Assembly: GCF_038396785.1 (NCBI RefSeq)
Contig: NZ_CP151087.1
Location: 3,410,001-3,474,000, forward strand
Length of the DNA stretch: 64,000 nt
Reading direction: 5' to 3'
From: Sphingobacterium thalpophilum
Lineage (GTDB): Bacteria; Bacteroidota; Bacteroidia; Sphingobacteriales; Sphingobacteriaceae
The notes under the pieces: model-generated
Database searches by the model: none
The model's input: the letters and a program-made list of their open reading frames with translations, nothing else
What the model was told of the DNA's origin: nothing
Translations under genes and position numbers: made by a program
Part shown: positions 36,027-45,475 of the stretch, one piece after another
Layout of the letters: every line of letters begins with the position of its first letter
Position numbering within the stretch: position 1 is the first letter of the stretch

Positions 36027-36743
36027 ATGTTCACCACAATTTTCGTTTCTATGTTTAGTTTATGCTCAGCACAGTCCGTGAAAACACGGGCTGATGCCAG
36101 GCAGACTACCACGAAGATAACACGGGAGACTATCCCTTATTTCGTTACGACCACTGATAAGGATGATATCCGGGGGCAGATATTACATTTTAACCCCGAT
36201 GCCAATCTGGGCAAATACCCATTGTTTGAATATAATGTGAAGATGGACCGGATATCTCCGCTTAAAATAGGACAAAAGGTACCGGATGATATTATGGATC
36301 TACCTATACGCATAGCTGGCGATAGATACGGAAGAGACAGTGTCACGCTAAGGAAACTTTCTGCAGACAGGATGCTCGTATTGGACTTTTGGGCAACCTG
36401 GTGTGCACCCTGCCTGGCTTCGATGGATAAATGGAAAGAGCTTCAGCCAAAGTATGGCGATCATGTTCAGTCTGTCGGTCTCATGCTCGACTATGATTAT
36501 AAAGCGGAACTCACTACCAGAAAAAGGAACTGGACTTCGCCACAGCTTATAGGCCCCGAGGTATACCTGCTAAATGCCTATTTCTGCGGCACACCGGTTA
36601 CAGGCCCCTCGGTATGGATAAAAAACGGAACCTTGGTCGGTATCACTGATGCAACAACCAATATCGAGCCTATTCTCGAAAAAATGATCGCTGGTGAAAT
36701 TACTTCCATTCCCCAGAAGTATATGTGGAAATCACCATTTTAA
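36027..36743 (+). CDS. TlpA-like thioredoxin protein of the SusCD unit
   Basis: 238 aa from the ATG at 36027 with a signal peptide MFTTIFVSMFSLCSAQ, so it acts outside the cytoplasm. Thioredoxin domain from about residue 100: active site FWATWCAPC, and a conserved TGPSVW near the cis-Pro position. An earlier in-frame start at 35952 would add 25 residues before the signal peptide. It lies 12 nt before the SusC start, so it is the first gene of a three-gene unit. The function is a disulfide reductase or carrier for the outer-membrane complex or its cargo; exact role unknown. Confidence 0.85.
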   Translation: MFTTIFVSMFSLCSAQSVKTRADARQTTTKITRETIPYFVTTTDKDDIRGQILHFNPDANLGKYPLFEYNVKMDRISPLKIGQKVPDDIMDLPIRIAGDRYGRDSVTLRKLSADRMLVLDFWATWCAPCLASMDKWKELQPKYGDHVQSVGLMLDYDYKAELTTRKRNWTSPQLIGPEVYLLNAYFCGTPVTGPSVWIKNGTLVGITDATTNIEPILEKMIAGEITSIPQKYMWKSPF

Positions 36744-36755
36744 CAGGGAGGGAAT

Positions 36756-39700
36756 ATGAAAGAGTATTTTATTATTACTATCCTATTTATACTGTCCATC
36801 CTAACTGCAGATGCCCAGATTTCGGGCTACGTAAGGGATGAGAACAGTGCTGCCCTGCACGGTGCCACACTGACACTAAAGAGGTCAGGTATTTCGGCAA
36901 AGACAGGCAAAAACGGCTTCTTTTCTTTTGGTAAAATGGAGCTACCGGACAGCCTGTCGGTCAGCTTTATGGGGTACAGCACTAGGAGAATGGCGGTTAC
37001 TTCAGCCAATGGTAACCTCACTATTATGCTACAGAAAAACAGCCATACCATTGAAGAGGTGCAGGTTGTCAATACCGGGTTCTACAGTGTTCCAAAAGAA
37101 AGGGCTACGGGATCTTTTACTGTCGTTGACAATAAACTGCTGAACCGTTCGGTGGGTGGAAATATCCTACAGCGACTCGACGGCGTGACCTCCGGAGTTC
37201 AGTTTGTCACACCAAATGGCACCAAAGCATCCGACATCCGGGTAAGGGGACTGGCGACCATACAGTCCGATGCGAGCCCGCTCATTGTTGTCGACAACTT
37301 TCCCTATGACGGAGATATCAGCTCCATAAATCCGAATGATATTGATAACATCACGATCCTGAAAGACGGTGCAGCCGCTTCGATATGGGGAGCACGTGCG
37401 GGAAATGGTGTGATCGTGATCACGACAAAAAAAGGACAATATGGACAGAAAGACCAGCTTTCCATCAATAGCAATGTGACTATTGGCCAAAAACCCGACC
37501 TGATGTACAGCCGGAACCGTCTACCATCTGAAACTGTCATGGCGATTGAAAAAGAGAAATACGAAAAAGGCGGGTATTATCTGGAAAATGCACAGCAGAC
37601 TGCTTTTCCTGCGTATGTGGAAATGCTGATCGCGCGGGATAAGGGAACGCTAAGCCCTGAAGAATTTGCCCGGCAGGAAGCCATTTTAAAAAATACGGAA
37701 GTTCGCCAAGAAGCGATGAAGTATCTTTACCAGCCCGCCGTATACCAGCAGTATGCGCTTAATGCACGTGGGGGCGGTGAAAGTTTTACTTATTATGCTT
37801 CGGGAGGATATGACAAAAACCGCTCCAGCGAAGTCGGAGCCTTCAATGACCGGATAAATCTCAACCTACAAAATACATTCAGGCCATTTCCCCAGCTGGA
37901 ACTGTCCACGGCGCTTTGGTACAGCAGACAGACAAATCAGAATAACCAGATCACATTGGACGATCTCAGGGGGAATGCCACCAATATAGGTCTTTCTCCT
38001 TACACAAGACTAATGTATGAAAACGGAAATCCTGCATCTGTCATAAAAGAGTACAGACAGCCTTATGTGAACCAGGCAGGGGCTAATGGCTTACTGGACT
38101 GGGAGTATCGTCCGCTTGAGGAACGGGGGCTTATGGACAGGCGGGGAAACGGTGACGAGCTCAGGGCCAACCTTGGGCTGAGGTATAATTTTTTCAGGCA
38201 TTTCAACATCAACGCTACCTATCAATATATCAGGGGCAGCTCATCCAGCACGGCCGAGTATGATAAAGATAGCTATTACGCGCGCAATATCGTCAACCGC
38301 TTCACACAGGCCGATGGCACACGGATTATCCCCTATGGCGGAGTATTCCGCGAGCTGCCGTCCAATTTTTCGCGGAGCCATTCTGCACGCGCACAGCTGG
38401 ACTACTCACAGAAATTTAGCGAAGAACATGAGATAACGACACTGGCAGGTGCTGAGATCAGGGAAATGATACAGCTTACCGACCCGGGCTATACGCTCTA
38501 CAATTATGATCCCGATCTGATGATCGGGGACAACAATTACAACTATACCGAGAACTATAGGACACGCCCCAGTGGAAGATCAAGACTCCTTGCCCCTCCG
38601 TCTGCAAAACAGCAGCTTACCGACCGTTACCTGTCCTATTTTGGAAATGCAAGCTACACCTATAAAACCAGATATATTCTCTCCGGTTCACTCCGATGGG
38701 ATGGATCAAATCTGTTCGGTGTGAAAACCAACCAAAAAGGAACGCCATTATGGTCAGTAGGAGCAAGCTGGGAACTTACCAAAGAATCCTGGTTCAAATT
38801 GCCTGCCATGGATTATCTGCGCTTGAGGGCAACTTATGGAGTCGCAGGAAATGTAAACAAAAATGTAAGTTCCCTTCCAACTATCGAACATGCTGCGACC
38901 AATGAAAACACCGGGCGTCCACAGGCGATTGTGCGAAGTATCGGAAATCCATCCCTGCGCTGGGAACAGGTAAAAACATTTAACCTGGGTCTGGATATCC
39001 GATTGCTCAATAATCGTATTTCGGTAAGCGCCGATTATTACGTAAAAAATGCAAATGACCTGATCGGAGCCAGCGTACTTCCACCCAGTACCGGAATTTA
39101 TCCGGAAAGCTTTGCTGAAAACTCGAATCTTGTCAACTATGCGAACCTGAAAACACAAGGAATGGATTTACAGCTCAGCAGCCGAAATATCCGTGGGGCT
39201 TTTAACTGGAACAGTGCGCTTCTTTTCAACATTGTCCATAATCAAGTCACCCGATATGCCGCAGATAATAATATCGGATTATACAATTATCTGCTTTCAC
39301 CTTCTTTTCCTGTTGTGGGAAAAAGCAAGGATATTTTATATGCGTTACCTAAATACTCGCTCGATCCCGCTGATGGCACAGTGCTGATGTTCATTGATGG
39401 TCAGCGTACCAGGAACGGAGTGGAATATTATAACAGTCTTTCGCCGGGTGATCTCATCGGCACAGGGATCACCGTTCCGACCACTTACGGTTCCTTACGG
39501 AATGAGATCAGATGGAAGAATTTGAGTCTGTCTTTCCTTATTTCATGGAAAATGGGGCATGTATTCAGGCGCTCGACAACTGTTCCCGATGGAGAATATA
39601 GGCTGCAGTATCATATGGACTATCTAAAACGATGGCAAAATCCGGGGGACGAACACTGGACAGAGATCCCGGCAACATCCCAGAACCCTTCGGACAATAT

Positions 39701-39956
39701 GTACAGCATGTTTGAGCAGTATGAAAATTTTGTGACCAGCGGTAGCCATCTGCGGTTTCAAGATCTAAGCTTTTCCTATGATTTCCCTGCATCTATGTTA
39801 CCGAAATCGGTGTTTAAGAATGTACAGTTCTATGCATATGCAAGGAACCTGGGGATAATCTGGAAAGCTAACCGATATGGTTTAGACCCAGATTATCCTA
39901 ATGCAGAGTATGTTGCGCCAAAAAGTTTTGCTTTTGGCCTGAGGTTGGACTTTTGA
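36756..39956 (+). CDS. SusC/RagA-type TonB-linked outer-membrane transporter
   Basis: Imports a large ligand across the outer membrane with TonB energy and a SusD partner. The 1066-aa protein has a signal peptide (MKEYFIITILFILSILTADAQ), a carboxypeptidase-like regulatory domain (ISGYVRDENSAALHGATL), a TonB-box-like TIEEVQVVNTGF, the plug (SDIRVRGLATIQSDASPLIVVDN; NPNDIDNITILKDGAAASIWG) and a long beta barrel ending in a final aromatic (AFGLRLDF). The gene order TlpA-SusC-SusD is tight (12 and 10 nt). The ligand may be a peptide or glycan; no degradative enzyme is beside it. Confidence 0.95.
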   Translation: MKEYFIITILFILSILTADAQISGYVRDENSAALHGATLTLKRSGISAKTGKNGFFSFGKMELPDSLSVSFMGYSTRRMAVTSANGNLTIMLQKNSHTIEEVQVVNTGFYSVPKERATGSFTVVDNKLLNRSVGGNILQRLDGVTSGVQFVTPNGTKASDIRVRGLATIQSDASPLIVVDNFPYDGDISSINPNDIDNITILKDGAAASIWGARAGNGVIVITTKKGQYGQKDQLSINSNVTIGQKPDLMYSRNRLPSETVMAIEKEKYEKGGYYLENAQQTAFPAYVEMLIARDKGTLSPEEFARQEAILKNTEVRQEAMKYLYQPAVYQQYALNARGGGESFTYYASGGYDKNRSSEVGAFNDRINLNLQNTFRPFPQLELSTALWYSRQTNQNNQITLDDLRGNATNIGLSPYTRLMYENGNPASVIKEYRQPYVNQAGANGLLDWEYRPLEERGLMDRRGNGDELRANLGLRYNFFRHFNINATYQYIRGSSSSTAEYDKDSYYARNIVNRFTQADGTRIIPYGGVFRELPSNFSRSHSARAQLDYSQKFSEEHEITTLAGAEIREMIQLTDPGYTLYNYDPDLMIGDNNYNYTENYRTRPSGRSRLLAPPSAKQQLTDRYLSYFGNASYTYKTRYILSGSLRWDGSNLFGVKTNQKGTPLWSVGASWELTKESWFKLPAMDYLRLRATYGVAGNVNKNVSSLPTIEHAATNENTGRPQAIVRSIGNPSLRWEQVKTFNLGLDIRLLNNRISVSADYYVKNANDLIGASVLPPSTGIYPESFAENSNLVNYANLKTQGMDLQLSSRNIRGAFNWNSALLFNIVHNQVTRYAADNNIGLYNYLLSPSFPVVGKSKDILYALPKYSLDPADGTVLMFIDGQRTRNGVEYYNSLSPGDLIGTGITVPTTYGSLRNEIRWKNLSLSFLISWKMGHVFRRSTTVPDGEYRLQYHMDYLKRWQNPGDEHWTEIPATSQNPSDNMYSMFEQYENFVTSGSHLRFQDLSFSYDFPASMLPKSVFKNVQFYAYARNLGIIWKANRYGLDPDYPNAEYVAPKSFAFGLRLDF

Positions 39957-39966
39957 TAAGGAGACT

Positions 39967-41361
39967 ATGAAAGATTTAAGAAACTATTTGATTTTTTGCC
40001 TTGCCATTATTTTGACAGGTTGTGGCAAAGATTTTCTGGATGCAAAGAAGACATCCAATCAGGTTGTGCCAAAGACCGTCAAAGATTATCTGGCGATCCT
40101 GAGCCGGGATAACATGTATTATACTTCAAGCGATCTGGCTTACCTTGGAGCGGACGAATATTACGTCAAAAATTCCGCAGATCTTGTTGCGGGCTCACGG
40201 TACACACCATTCCACCAGTATGCTTATACCTGGCAGGACAACCCCTATGGCACCCAGAGAAATATCAAGGACTGGGATTTAGCGTATGAAAGGATCATGT
40301 ACGCCAATCTCGCCCTGGATGTTGAATCTGCCCCATCCGGTCAGGGTGAGATCGCTGACAGGGACAGGGCAAGGGTGGCCGCCCGTTTTCACCGCGCATG
40401 GAATTTTTACCAGCTCGCGCAGCTGTTCTGCAGGCCATATAATGAACAGACTGCCGACAAAGATCCAGGTTTACCCCTACGGCTGGATTATGATGTTTCA
40501 GTCAGATATGACCGGTCATCATTGAAAGAGGTTTACGACCAGATAATAAACGATCTGACGGAGGCAGAAAATATACCAATAATGGACGACACTAACCCCT
40601 ATATGCCGGGCACCACAGCTGTGCAGGCTCTTTTGGCGAAGGTCTATCTTGGGCAGGGAAAGTTTGATATGGCACTCCGGTATGCAGATATCGTGCTCAA
40701 AAAAAAGAATACGCTTGTAGATTACAATAAGCTGACGGGATCAGTCACTGATATTTATGGAAGCTATTTTGAGCCTTATGGAAAAAATAATCCCGCTATT
40801 ATTTTTTATTCAGCAGCTGCCGTTGGGGGAATCATAATGCCTACAATGCAAAATATAGACACTCTTTTCACCGAATCTATTCAGCAGGAGGATCTCAGGG
40901 GGAAAATATATTTTTTTACAAGGCCATCAGGAACAAAAGTTTATACCGGTTCATATTGTGGTTACGGAGGAAATGAGTTCTTCACAGGCCTGAGTGTTGA
41001 AGAAATGTTATTGATCCGTGCAGAATGCGCTGCACGCGCCGGATCGGAACAAATTGCATTGGATGAAATCAACCTTTTACGAAGGAATAGATTTAGTAAT
41101 AGTGCATATAGAAACCTTGGTCTTGCGGAGATTAGTGACCTTTTGGGATATATATTTTATGAAAGGAGAAAAGAACTTTTCATGCGGGGAAGACGATGGG
41201 AGGATGCGCGAAGGCTCAACCTTGAAGGGAAATATCCGGTCACTTTTTCCAGAATACTGGATGGGGTAAAATATACACTTGCTCCAAATGAAAAAAAATG
41301 GGTCTGGCCTATTCCACAGTCGGAAATTGATGCCAGTGGCATCCTGCAGAACGAAAGATAG
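39967..41361 (+). CDS. SusD/RagB-type surface lipoprotein
   Basis: Surface ligand-binding lid of the SusC transporter. 464 aa with lipobox LTGC (MKDLRNYLIFCLAIILTGC). The helical TPR-like SusD fold is indicated by DWDLAYERIMYANLALD, RARVAARFHRAWNFYQLAQLFC, YMPGTTAVQALLAKVYLGQG and the C-terminal RRKELFMRGRRWEDARRLN. Starts 10 nt after the SusC stop. A strong terminator follows directly at 41363-41390, so the three genes form a closed unit. Confidence 0.94.
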   Translation: MKDLRNYLIFCLAIILTGCGKDFLDAKKTSNQVVPKTVKDYLAILSRDNMYYTSSDLAYLGADEYYVKNSADLVAGSRYTPFHQYAYTWQDNPYGTQRNIKDWDLAYERIMYANLALDVESAPSGQGEIADRDRARVAARFHRAWNFYQLAQLFCRPYNEQTADKDPGLPLRLDYDVSVRYDRSSLKEVYDQIINDLTEAENIPIMDDTNPYMPGTTAVQALLAKVYLGQGKFDMALRYADIVLKKKNTLVDYNKLTGSVTDIYGSYFEPYGKNNPAIIFYSAAAVGGIIMPTMQNIDTLFTESIQQEDLRGKIYFFTRPSGTKVYTGSYCGYGGNEFFTGLSVEEMLLIRAECAARAGSEQIALDEINLLRRNRFSNSAYRNLGLAEISDLLGYIFYERRKELFMRGRRWEDARRLNLEGKYPVTFSRILDGVKYTLAPNEKKWVWPIPQSEIDASGILQNER

Positions 41362-41362
41362 C

Positions 41363-41390
41363 AAAGGGAGGCAAAATTTGCCTCCCTTTT
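41363..41390 (+). terminator. Terminator of the TlpA-SusC-SusD unit
   Basis: A near-perfect palindrome of 28 bases (AAAGGGAGGCAAA / TTTGCCTCCCTTT) ending TTTT, beginning 1 nt after the SusD stop. Confidence 0.85.
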
Positions 41391-41432
41391 GGATACTGCC
41401 CAAATTAATGAATTTTAGTCAGTTAACAGATG

Positions 41433-41771
41433 CTATTGATGCTGGCGGAAAGCTTCGGAAGTGAAACCGTCATCGTTTGCTTCCTTGACTGTCGCGGGCA
41501 TATCAGCAGGATCAAGGGCGTCGCTTAGCTGAACAGCACAGGTAGCTCCTGCCAAAGTGTTACAGCTGCCGCTTGGCGCTCCGCCCGGATATAAACCGTC
41601 AATCTTTTGATTGGTCGCAATATTTCCACCTGCAGGATTGATCAGGCTCACCTGATACCATGTTGGCGTTGCCTTTTTGCTTTCATGGTTTTTCCAGGAA
41701 ACGGTGAGAGTCACAACTGATGCCAGAACCAACAGTGCACCGAAGTTCAAATTTTTAAGTAATGTTTTCAT
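41433..41771 (-). CDS. Small secreted DUF6520-like peptide
   Basis: 112 aa from the ATG at 41771: MKTLLKNLNFGALLVLASVVTLT is a signal peptide. The mature part holds two Cys and the pattern PTWYQV, then GSCNTLAGATCAVQL. Small Bacteroidota peptides of this kind (DUF6520) often sit beside MauE-like membrane proteins and SusCD genes, as here. An in-frame start at 41795 adds eight residues. Function unknown. Confidence 0.6.
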   Translation of the reverse strand: MKTLLKNLNFGALLVLASVVTLTVSWKNHESKKATPTWYQVSLINPAGGNIATNQKIDGLYPGGAPSGSCNTLAGATCAVQLSDALDPADMPATVKEANDDGFTSEAFRQHQ

Positions 41772-41911
41772 AACAAAAAATTTAAGGATTAGCATGCGCT
41801 GATTTCATCAGGCCCATTGCATGGCCTGCCCCTATACCTTCCCGAGGTCCCGGTTTTGGGGTGATTTGCAGATTATGGCAGGGAGACCTTTACCCTGCAC
41901 GTTCAGCCGTG

Positions 41912-42382
41912 TTATGATAAGACCGTATCCTCCTTTCTGCCAAATCCGGAAATGACGTCTTTTCCCAGATGGCTTCTATGGGCCAATATCCAGTATATTA
42001 AACCAAGAATAATAAACAGGCTATTGAGTACAATATGCAACCAGTGATTATTTGTTGGCCAGATACCTGCACATGCACAGGGCGTATAACCGAGTACCCC
42101 CGACACGCCGAACAGTAGATATAGCGTGAAAATAGTCATCACGATGGTAGATAGTCTGACCCCGAGCTGTACTGTGGATTTATAGAGCAGCAATACGGTC
42201 AAGACTATATACAGAGCCGGGAGGCCCCACAGAAGGCTGTGTTCCAACCATTGCGGGAATGACTGCAGTGCCATCTCACTTTTGGTCTGTTCCCAGCCCG
42301 AGAGTTTCAATGCAGCAGTGATCCCCCACAGCAATATAAAGCTGTACTGACCGGTGACTTTTATTATCCTCTCTCTTTTCAT
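41912..42382 (-). CDS. MauE/DoxX-like redox membrane protein
   Basis: 156 aa with four hydrophobic segments. A Cys pair sits in YTPCACAGIWP, typical of the MauE branch, which is thought to shuttle electrons or maintain disulfides in the periplasm. Together with the TlpA of the SusCD unit and the Cys-containing DUF6520 peptide it forms a redox set. It follows the DUF6520-like gene on the same strand, with AraC upstream. Exact role is inference. Confidence 0.75.
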   Translation of the reverse strand: MKRERIIKVTGQYSFILLWGITAALKLSGWEQTKSEMALQSFPQWLEHSLLWGLPALYIVLTVLLLYKSTVQLGVRLSTIVMTIFTLYLLFGVSGVLGYTPCACAGIWPTNNHWLHIVLNSLFIILGLIYWILAHRSHLGKDVISGFGRKEDTVLS

Positions 42383-42612
42383 GTCCCTGTTAGTCTTATA
42401 TCTCTACTCCTTGTAAAAATGGGAGCAAATGATAATGTTTAGTAATCTTCTTTTAAACCCTGATTCTATACTGGTAAAATTAAAATGGGAATCCTGATTT
42501 TTTTCGTGGATTTTGGACAATTTTTTGGCTGTTTTTAGGCATAAAATTGTCCAAATTTCAGGTTTTTGTCGAAATGCAATAATAATTGAGGATTTTGCCC
42601 GCGATCAAGATA

Positions 42613-43545
42613 CTATTTTCCGTACGCCTGGCGGAAAGTTTCGATATCATTATAGCCGACTTTTGCCCAGACTGCAGACATGGGGAGTCCGGCACCATCA
42701 ATGAGCTTTTTGGCTTCTTTCAGTCTCACCATGGTAATGTATTTTACTGGGCTCACATGGAACTCCGTGATAAATTTCCTTCGTAGGGTTTTTTCCTGAA
42801 AACAGAACCGGTCTGCGATCTTGTAAACTGTAAGGTTCGGGTCGCTGTAATTTTGCTCTATATACTCCTTAACTTTATAGATGGGTTCATTGCTCCGCTG
42901 CTCCAGCATATTTTCATAATATCCAAGGGCACCGACCAACAGGTCCCTGAGCAGTTTTGGAAAATTCTTTTTTATCGAATTTGCGAATCGTTCCAGAAAA
43001 CGCAACCAGATCAGCACGTCGTCGCCTATCTCGCAATGGGGCATGACACCGAACAATCTATCGGACTCCATGAGCAGGGCCAGTGCTTCCTTTAGTCTGA
43101 GATAGGATTTAACTTTATGTTTAGCCCAGGCAGGAGATATCGAAACTGCGAGCACAAGGCTTGTGCCCGGGCTGGGAAAGTGTGCATGATATGTTCCAGC
43201 ATTGCCACGGGATATATAGAAATATCCTTTTCTGGCTGCTGTGATCAATTGCTGACGTTCGGTGGTAAACCTGATCTCACCATCCAAACAGAATAAAATA
43301 AAAAGCCTGTTCTTTAGGGTGCGGCAGCCAAACCGGAAGGTTCCATCGGAATCCAGCTGCAGCAGCTCCATTTGAAATTGTTTAAGGATAAACCGCTGGC
43401 GGTGGAGCACTGCTCCCGTAAAATTATATTGCAGGGAAATAGGGGCATTTTTCAATGGATGTAGGCATGAAGCTGGCGGAAAATCCGTGACATCCCGGAT
43501 ATTCAGTGGTTCTTCGTTAAAAAACAATTCATAGTCATCTGTCAT
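42613..43545 (-). CDS. AraC-family transcriptional regulator
   Basis: 310 aa: an N-terminal ligand or cupin-like region (about 1-200) and a C-terminal double helix-turn-helix of the AraC type. The latter shows YIEQNYSDPNLTVYKIADRF, ...LRRKFITEFHVSPVKYI and LKEAKKLIDGAGLPMSAVWAKVGYNDIETFRQAYGK, read in parts. Reads away from SusCD; the most likely target is the MauE/DUF6520 or TlpA-SusC-SusD unit. Inducer unknown. Confidence 0.88.
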   Translation of the reverse strand: MTDDYELFFNEEPLNIRDVTDFPPASCLHPLKNAPISLQYNFTGAVLHRQRFILKQFQMELLQLDSDGTFRFGCRTLKNRLFILFCLDGEIRFTTERQQLITAARKGYFYISRGNAGTYHAHFPSPGTSLVLAVSISPAWAKHKVKSYLRLKEALALLMESDRLFGVMPHCEIGDDVLIWLRFLERFANSIKKNFPKLLRDLLVGALGYYENMLEQRSNEPIYKVKEYIEQNYSDPNLTVYKIADRFCFQEKTLRRKFITEFHVSPVKYITMVRLKEAKKLIDGAGLPMSAVWAKVGYNDIETFRQAYGK

Positions 43546-43670
43546 ATCGCTGCATTTTTCCTATAACTGCCATAATTGATGGCTAATAGTGCTACTGGTG
43601 TAAGAGCCCAAAACCTCGGCCAGTTGTCAGTTAACAGTTCCTTCAGCGGACAAATTGAGAATCTATTCAG

Positions 43671-44057
43671 CTAAAATAGGAAGGAATTCCTGCCGATACC
43701 TTGATACGATGACTTACTGGTTTCCATTTTTCCTATTTCAGTCAACAGAACCCTGATCTCCCCGAGCGATTTTCTTCCCATTCCTTCCATCCTTTCAAGA
43801 TCATTGTACGATGTTGCCAGAAGTCCGGCGACAGTACTGATCCCGTTCTTATAGAGGATATTGATCGTCCTGCTGCCAAGTTCGGCTTTTAGCTCCCAGA
43901 GATCCGCTTCTTTGATATGGGATAGGATAAACTCATTGTCCCGCAGTAGCTGCCTTAGCTTCATAGAAAGACGATAGAGCGAGTCAATATCCATCGCACC
44001 GAGGTCAAATCGTGTCTTTTTTCCACTGATGAAAACATCTATTTCAAGTTCTTTCAT
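43671..44057 (-). CDS. Free-standing RNA polymerase alpha-CTD-like protein
   Basis: 128 aa. Residues 55-105 match the alpha C-terminal domain: WELKAELGSRTINILYKNGIS, TVAGLLATSYNDLERMEGMGRKSLGEI, where the second helix-hairpin-helix is the DNA-binding part. The N-terminal part is a separate small domain. No alpha N-terminal dimerisation domain. Such proteins occur in Bacteroidota elements; here it could act as a transcription factor or polymerase-targeting protein. Confidence 0.7.
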   Translation of the reverse strand: MKELEIDVFISGKKTRFDLGAMDIDSLYRLSMKLRQLLRDNEFILSHIKEADLWELKAELGSRTINILYKNGISTVAGLLATSYNDLERMEGMGRKSLGEIRVLLTEIGKMETSKSSYQGIGRNSFLF

Positions 44058-44452
44058 AGGTTCTCATGGTTATCTGGTCAGAAATATTTATTCAGAGTAT
44101 CACTGATCGTATTTTGTCGCACTTAGCGTATCTCTAAAGATTAAATTGAGGTTTTTCAAGAGCTTTTAAAAATTTTTTAGACCAACTCCATTTCGACCTC
44201 GACAAACTTGCCTGTTTCCTCGATATCTTATTTCTCAGGACTTCAAACTGTTCTGTTATCACTCATCCCGATAGTATTTTAAATAAAGTTCGGCTTAATA
44301 AATGGTGTTCAGGTAGGAAAAAACACACCAAATTTTTATGATTTTATACAAAATTTAGGGTTAAAAGGTGTGTTTTTTACCACTTCAGATTTGAATTGCC
44401 TTAATCTATTGTTTCTTGGTTGAAATTTAAACAGCTTTGTATTAACAATGAC
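44058..44452. other. Non-coding stretch with a long hairpin
   Basis: About 400 bases. The main feature is a 12-bp perfect inverted repeat at 44318-44329 / 44367-44378 with an inner 7-bp stem, listed separately. Confidence 0.4.
44318..44378. terminator. Hairpin, possible bidirectional terminator
   Basis: AAAAAACACACC (44318-44329) pairs with GGTGTGTTTTTT (44367-44378); inner AAATTTT (44330-44336) / AAAATTT (44350-44356). Both sides carry T-runs in their respective transcripts. The unpaired AGGGTTAAAA (44357-44366) on one side is unusual for a terminator. Confidence 0.55.
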
Positions 44453-45163
44453 ATGCTGATTTTTACCATGGGAATATTAAAAAATGTGATACGATCCTTA
44501 TTCGACAAAAAAGAATCAATTCGGGATACGCCCGAGAAAACTGAGGTGGATCTAAGGGATCTCGAGTTTCTCGCCCAAAAGTCAAATTATTTTATAGAGA
44601 AGCAGGTAGAAAGCTACCGCAACAAAACCACTATTTCCGGAACAATAATCACAGTGATCGTTATCTTTATTCCATTCTTTATAAGCGGTCTTCAGAACAG
44701 TGTCTTCTGGATAAAGCTGATCTCTATTCTGCCGTTATCAATACTAACGGTAAACCTGGTAAACTTTGTCAAGATACTAAAGACCAAATCCCTTGATGTT
44801 GGATTCCATACCAATAAATTTCAGGATCTGGCTAACAGAAGTTATGAAGAAATACTAATGTATGAGATCGGGGCAAACAGATCTTCTTTTGATGACAATA
44901 TGATAAAAATAAAAAAGGTTGACAGGATTTTTCATTTTAATATTAAATTTACATTGATCAGTATCATCGCATCAACAATTATTTTAATTATCACTAATCT
45001 TATTGATATGAGCAATAAAGAAAACGAAACAACGCAGCCTTCACAACCTGTGAGGGTTATTCCAACGGTCGATCCCGGAGATCGGACAAATTTAACGGAT
45101 ACGACGCCTTATATGCAATTGGTGGCCCCTGATTCCTCGGACAAAAATGCAGAACAAAAGTAA
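44453..45163 (+). CDS. Unknown membrane protein with three hydrophobic segments
   Basis: 236 aa from ATG 44453 (44468 is an alternative). Cytoplasmic N-terminus with DLRDLEFLAQKSNYFIEKQ, two consecutive membrane segments (SGTIITVIVIFIPFFISG, KLISILPLSILTVNLVNFV), an amphipathic middle, and a third (TLISIIASTIILIITNLI). The tail is polar and Pro/Thr-rich. The pattern slightly recalls SLATT-type membrane effector domains, but not enough to name it. Confidence 0.55.
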   Translation: MLIFTMGILKNVIRSLFDKKESIRDTPEKTEVDLRDLEFLAQKSNYFIEKQVESYRNKTTISGTIITVIVIFIPFFISGLQNSVFWIKLISILPLSILTVNLVNFVKILKTKSLDVGFHTNKFQDLANRSYEEILMYEIGANRSSFDDNMIKIKKVDRIFHFNIKFTLISIIASTIILIITNLIDMSNKENETTQPSQPVRVIPTVDPGDRTNLTDTTPYMQLVAPDSSDKNAEQK

Positions 45164-45475
45164 ATTCATGGATTAGAAAATAAAGGTCCATGCTTTTGTA
45201 CACTCAAGAATGTCCTAATTAATTTATAAGAGTACCGGTTATTTTAAAGGTAGAGGAAATTGTGGAAAATCTAACCGACAGACTGAACGGGAGAAAGCAA
45301 GAATCAGATCCGAATTCTAAATGATGGAATTAAAGAAAGTCAATGTTAACTGCATTGGCTTTTTTCGTATTTTAGTAATAGTAGTATTCTCTCACATAAG
45401 TAGCATAACGTCCAATAATGGTAACTGTGCCGGAGAGATTTTATGATAGTCATAAATAAGCGTGGGCAATTCAAG

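Noticed and set aside
44453..45163. SLATT-type defence effector
   Set aside because: Only a loose likeness in membrane layout; no partner nucleotide-synthase gene.
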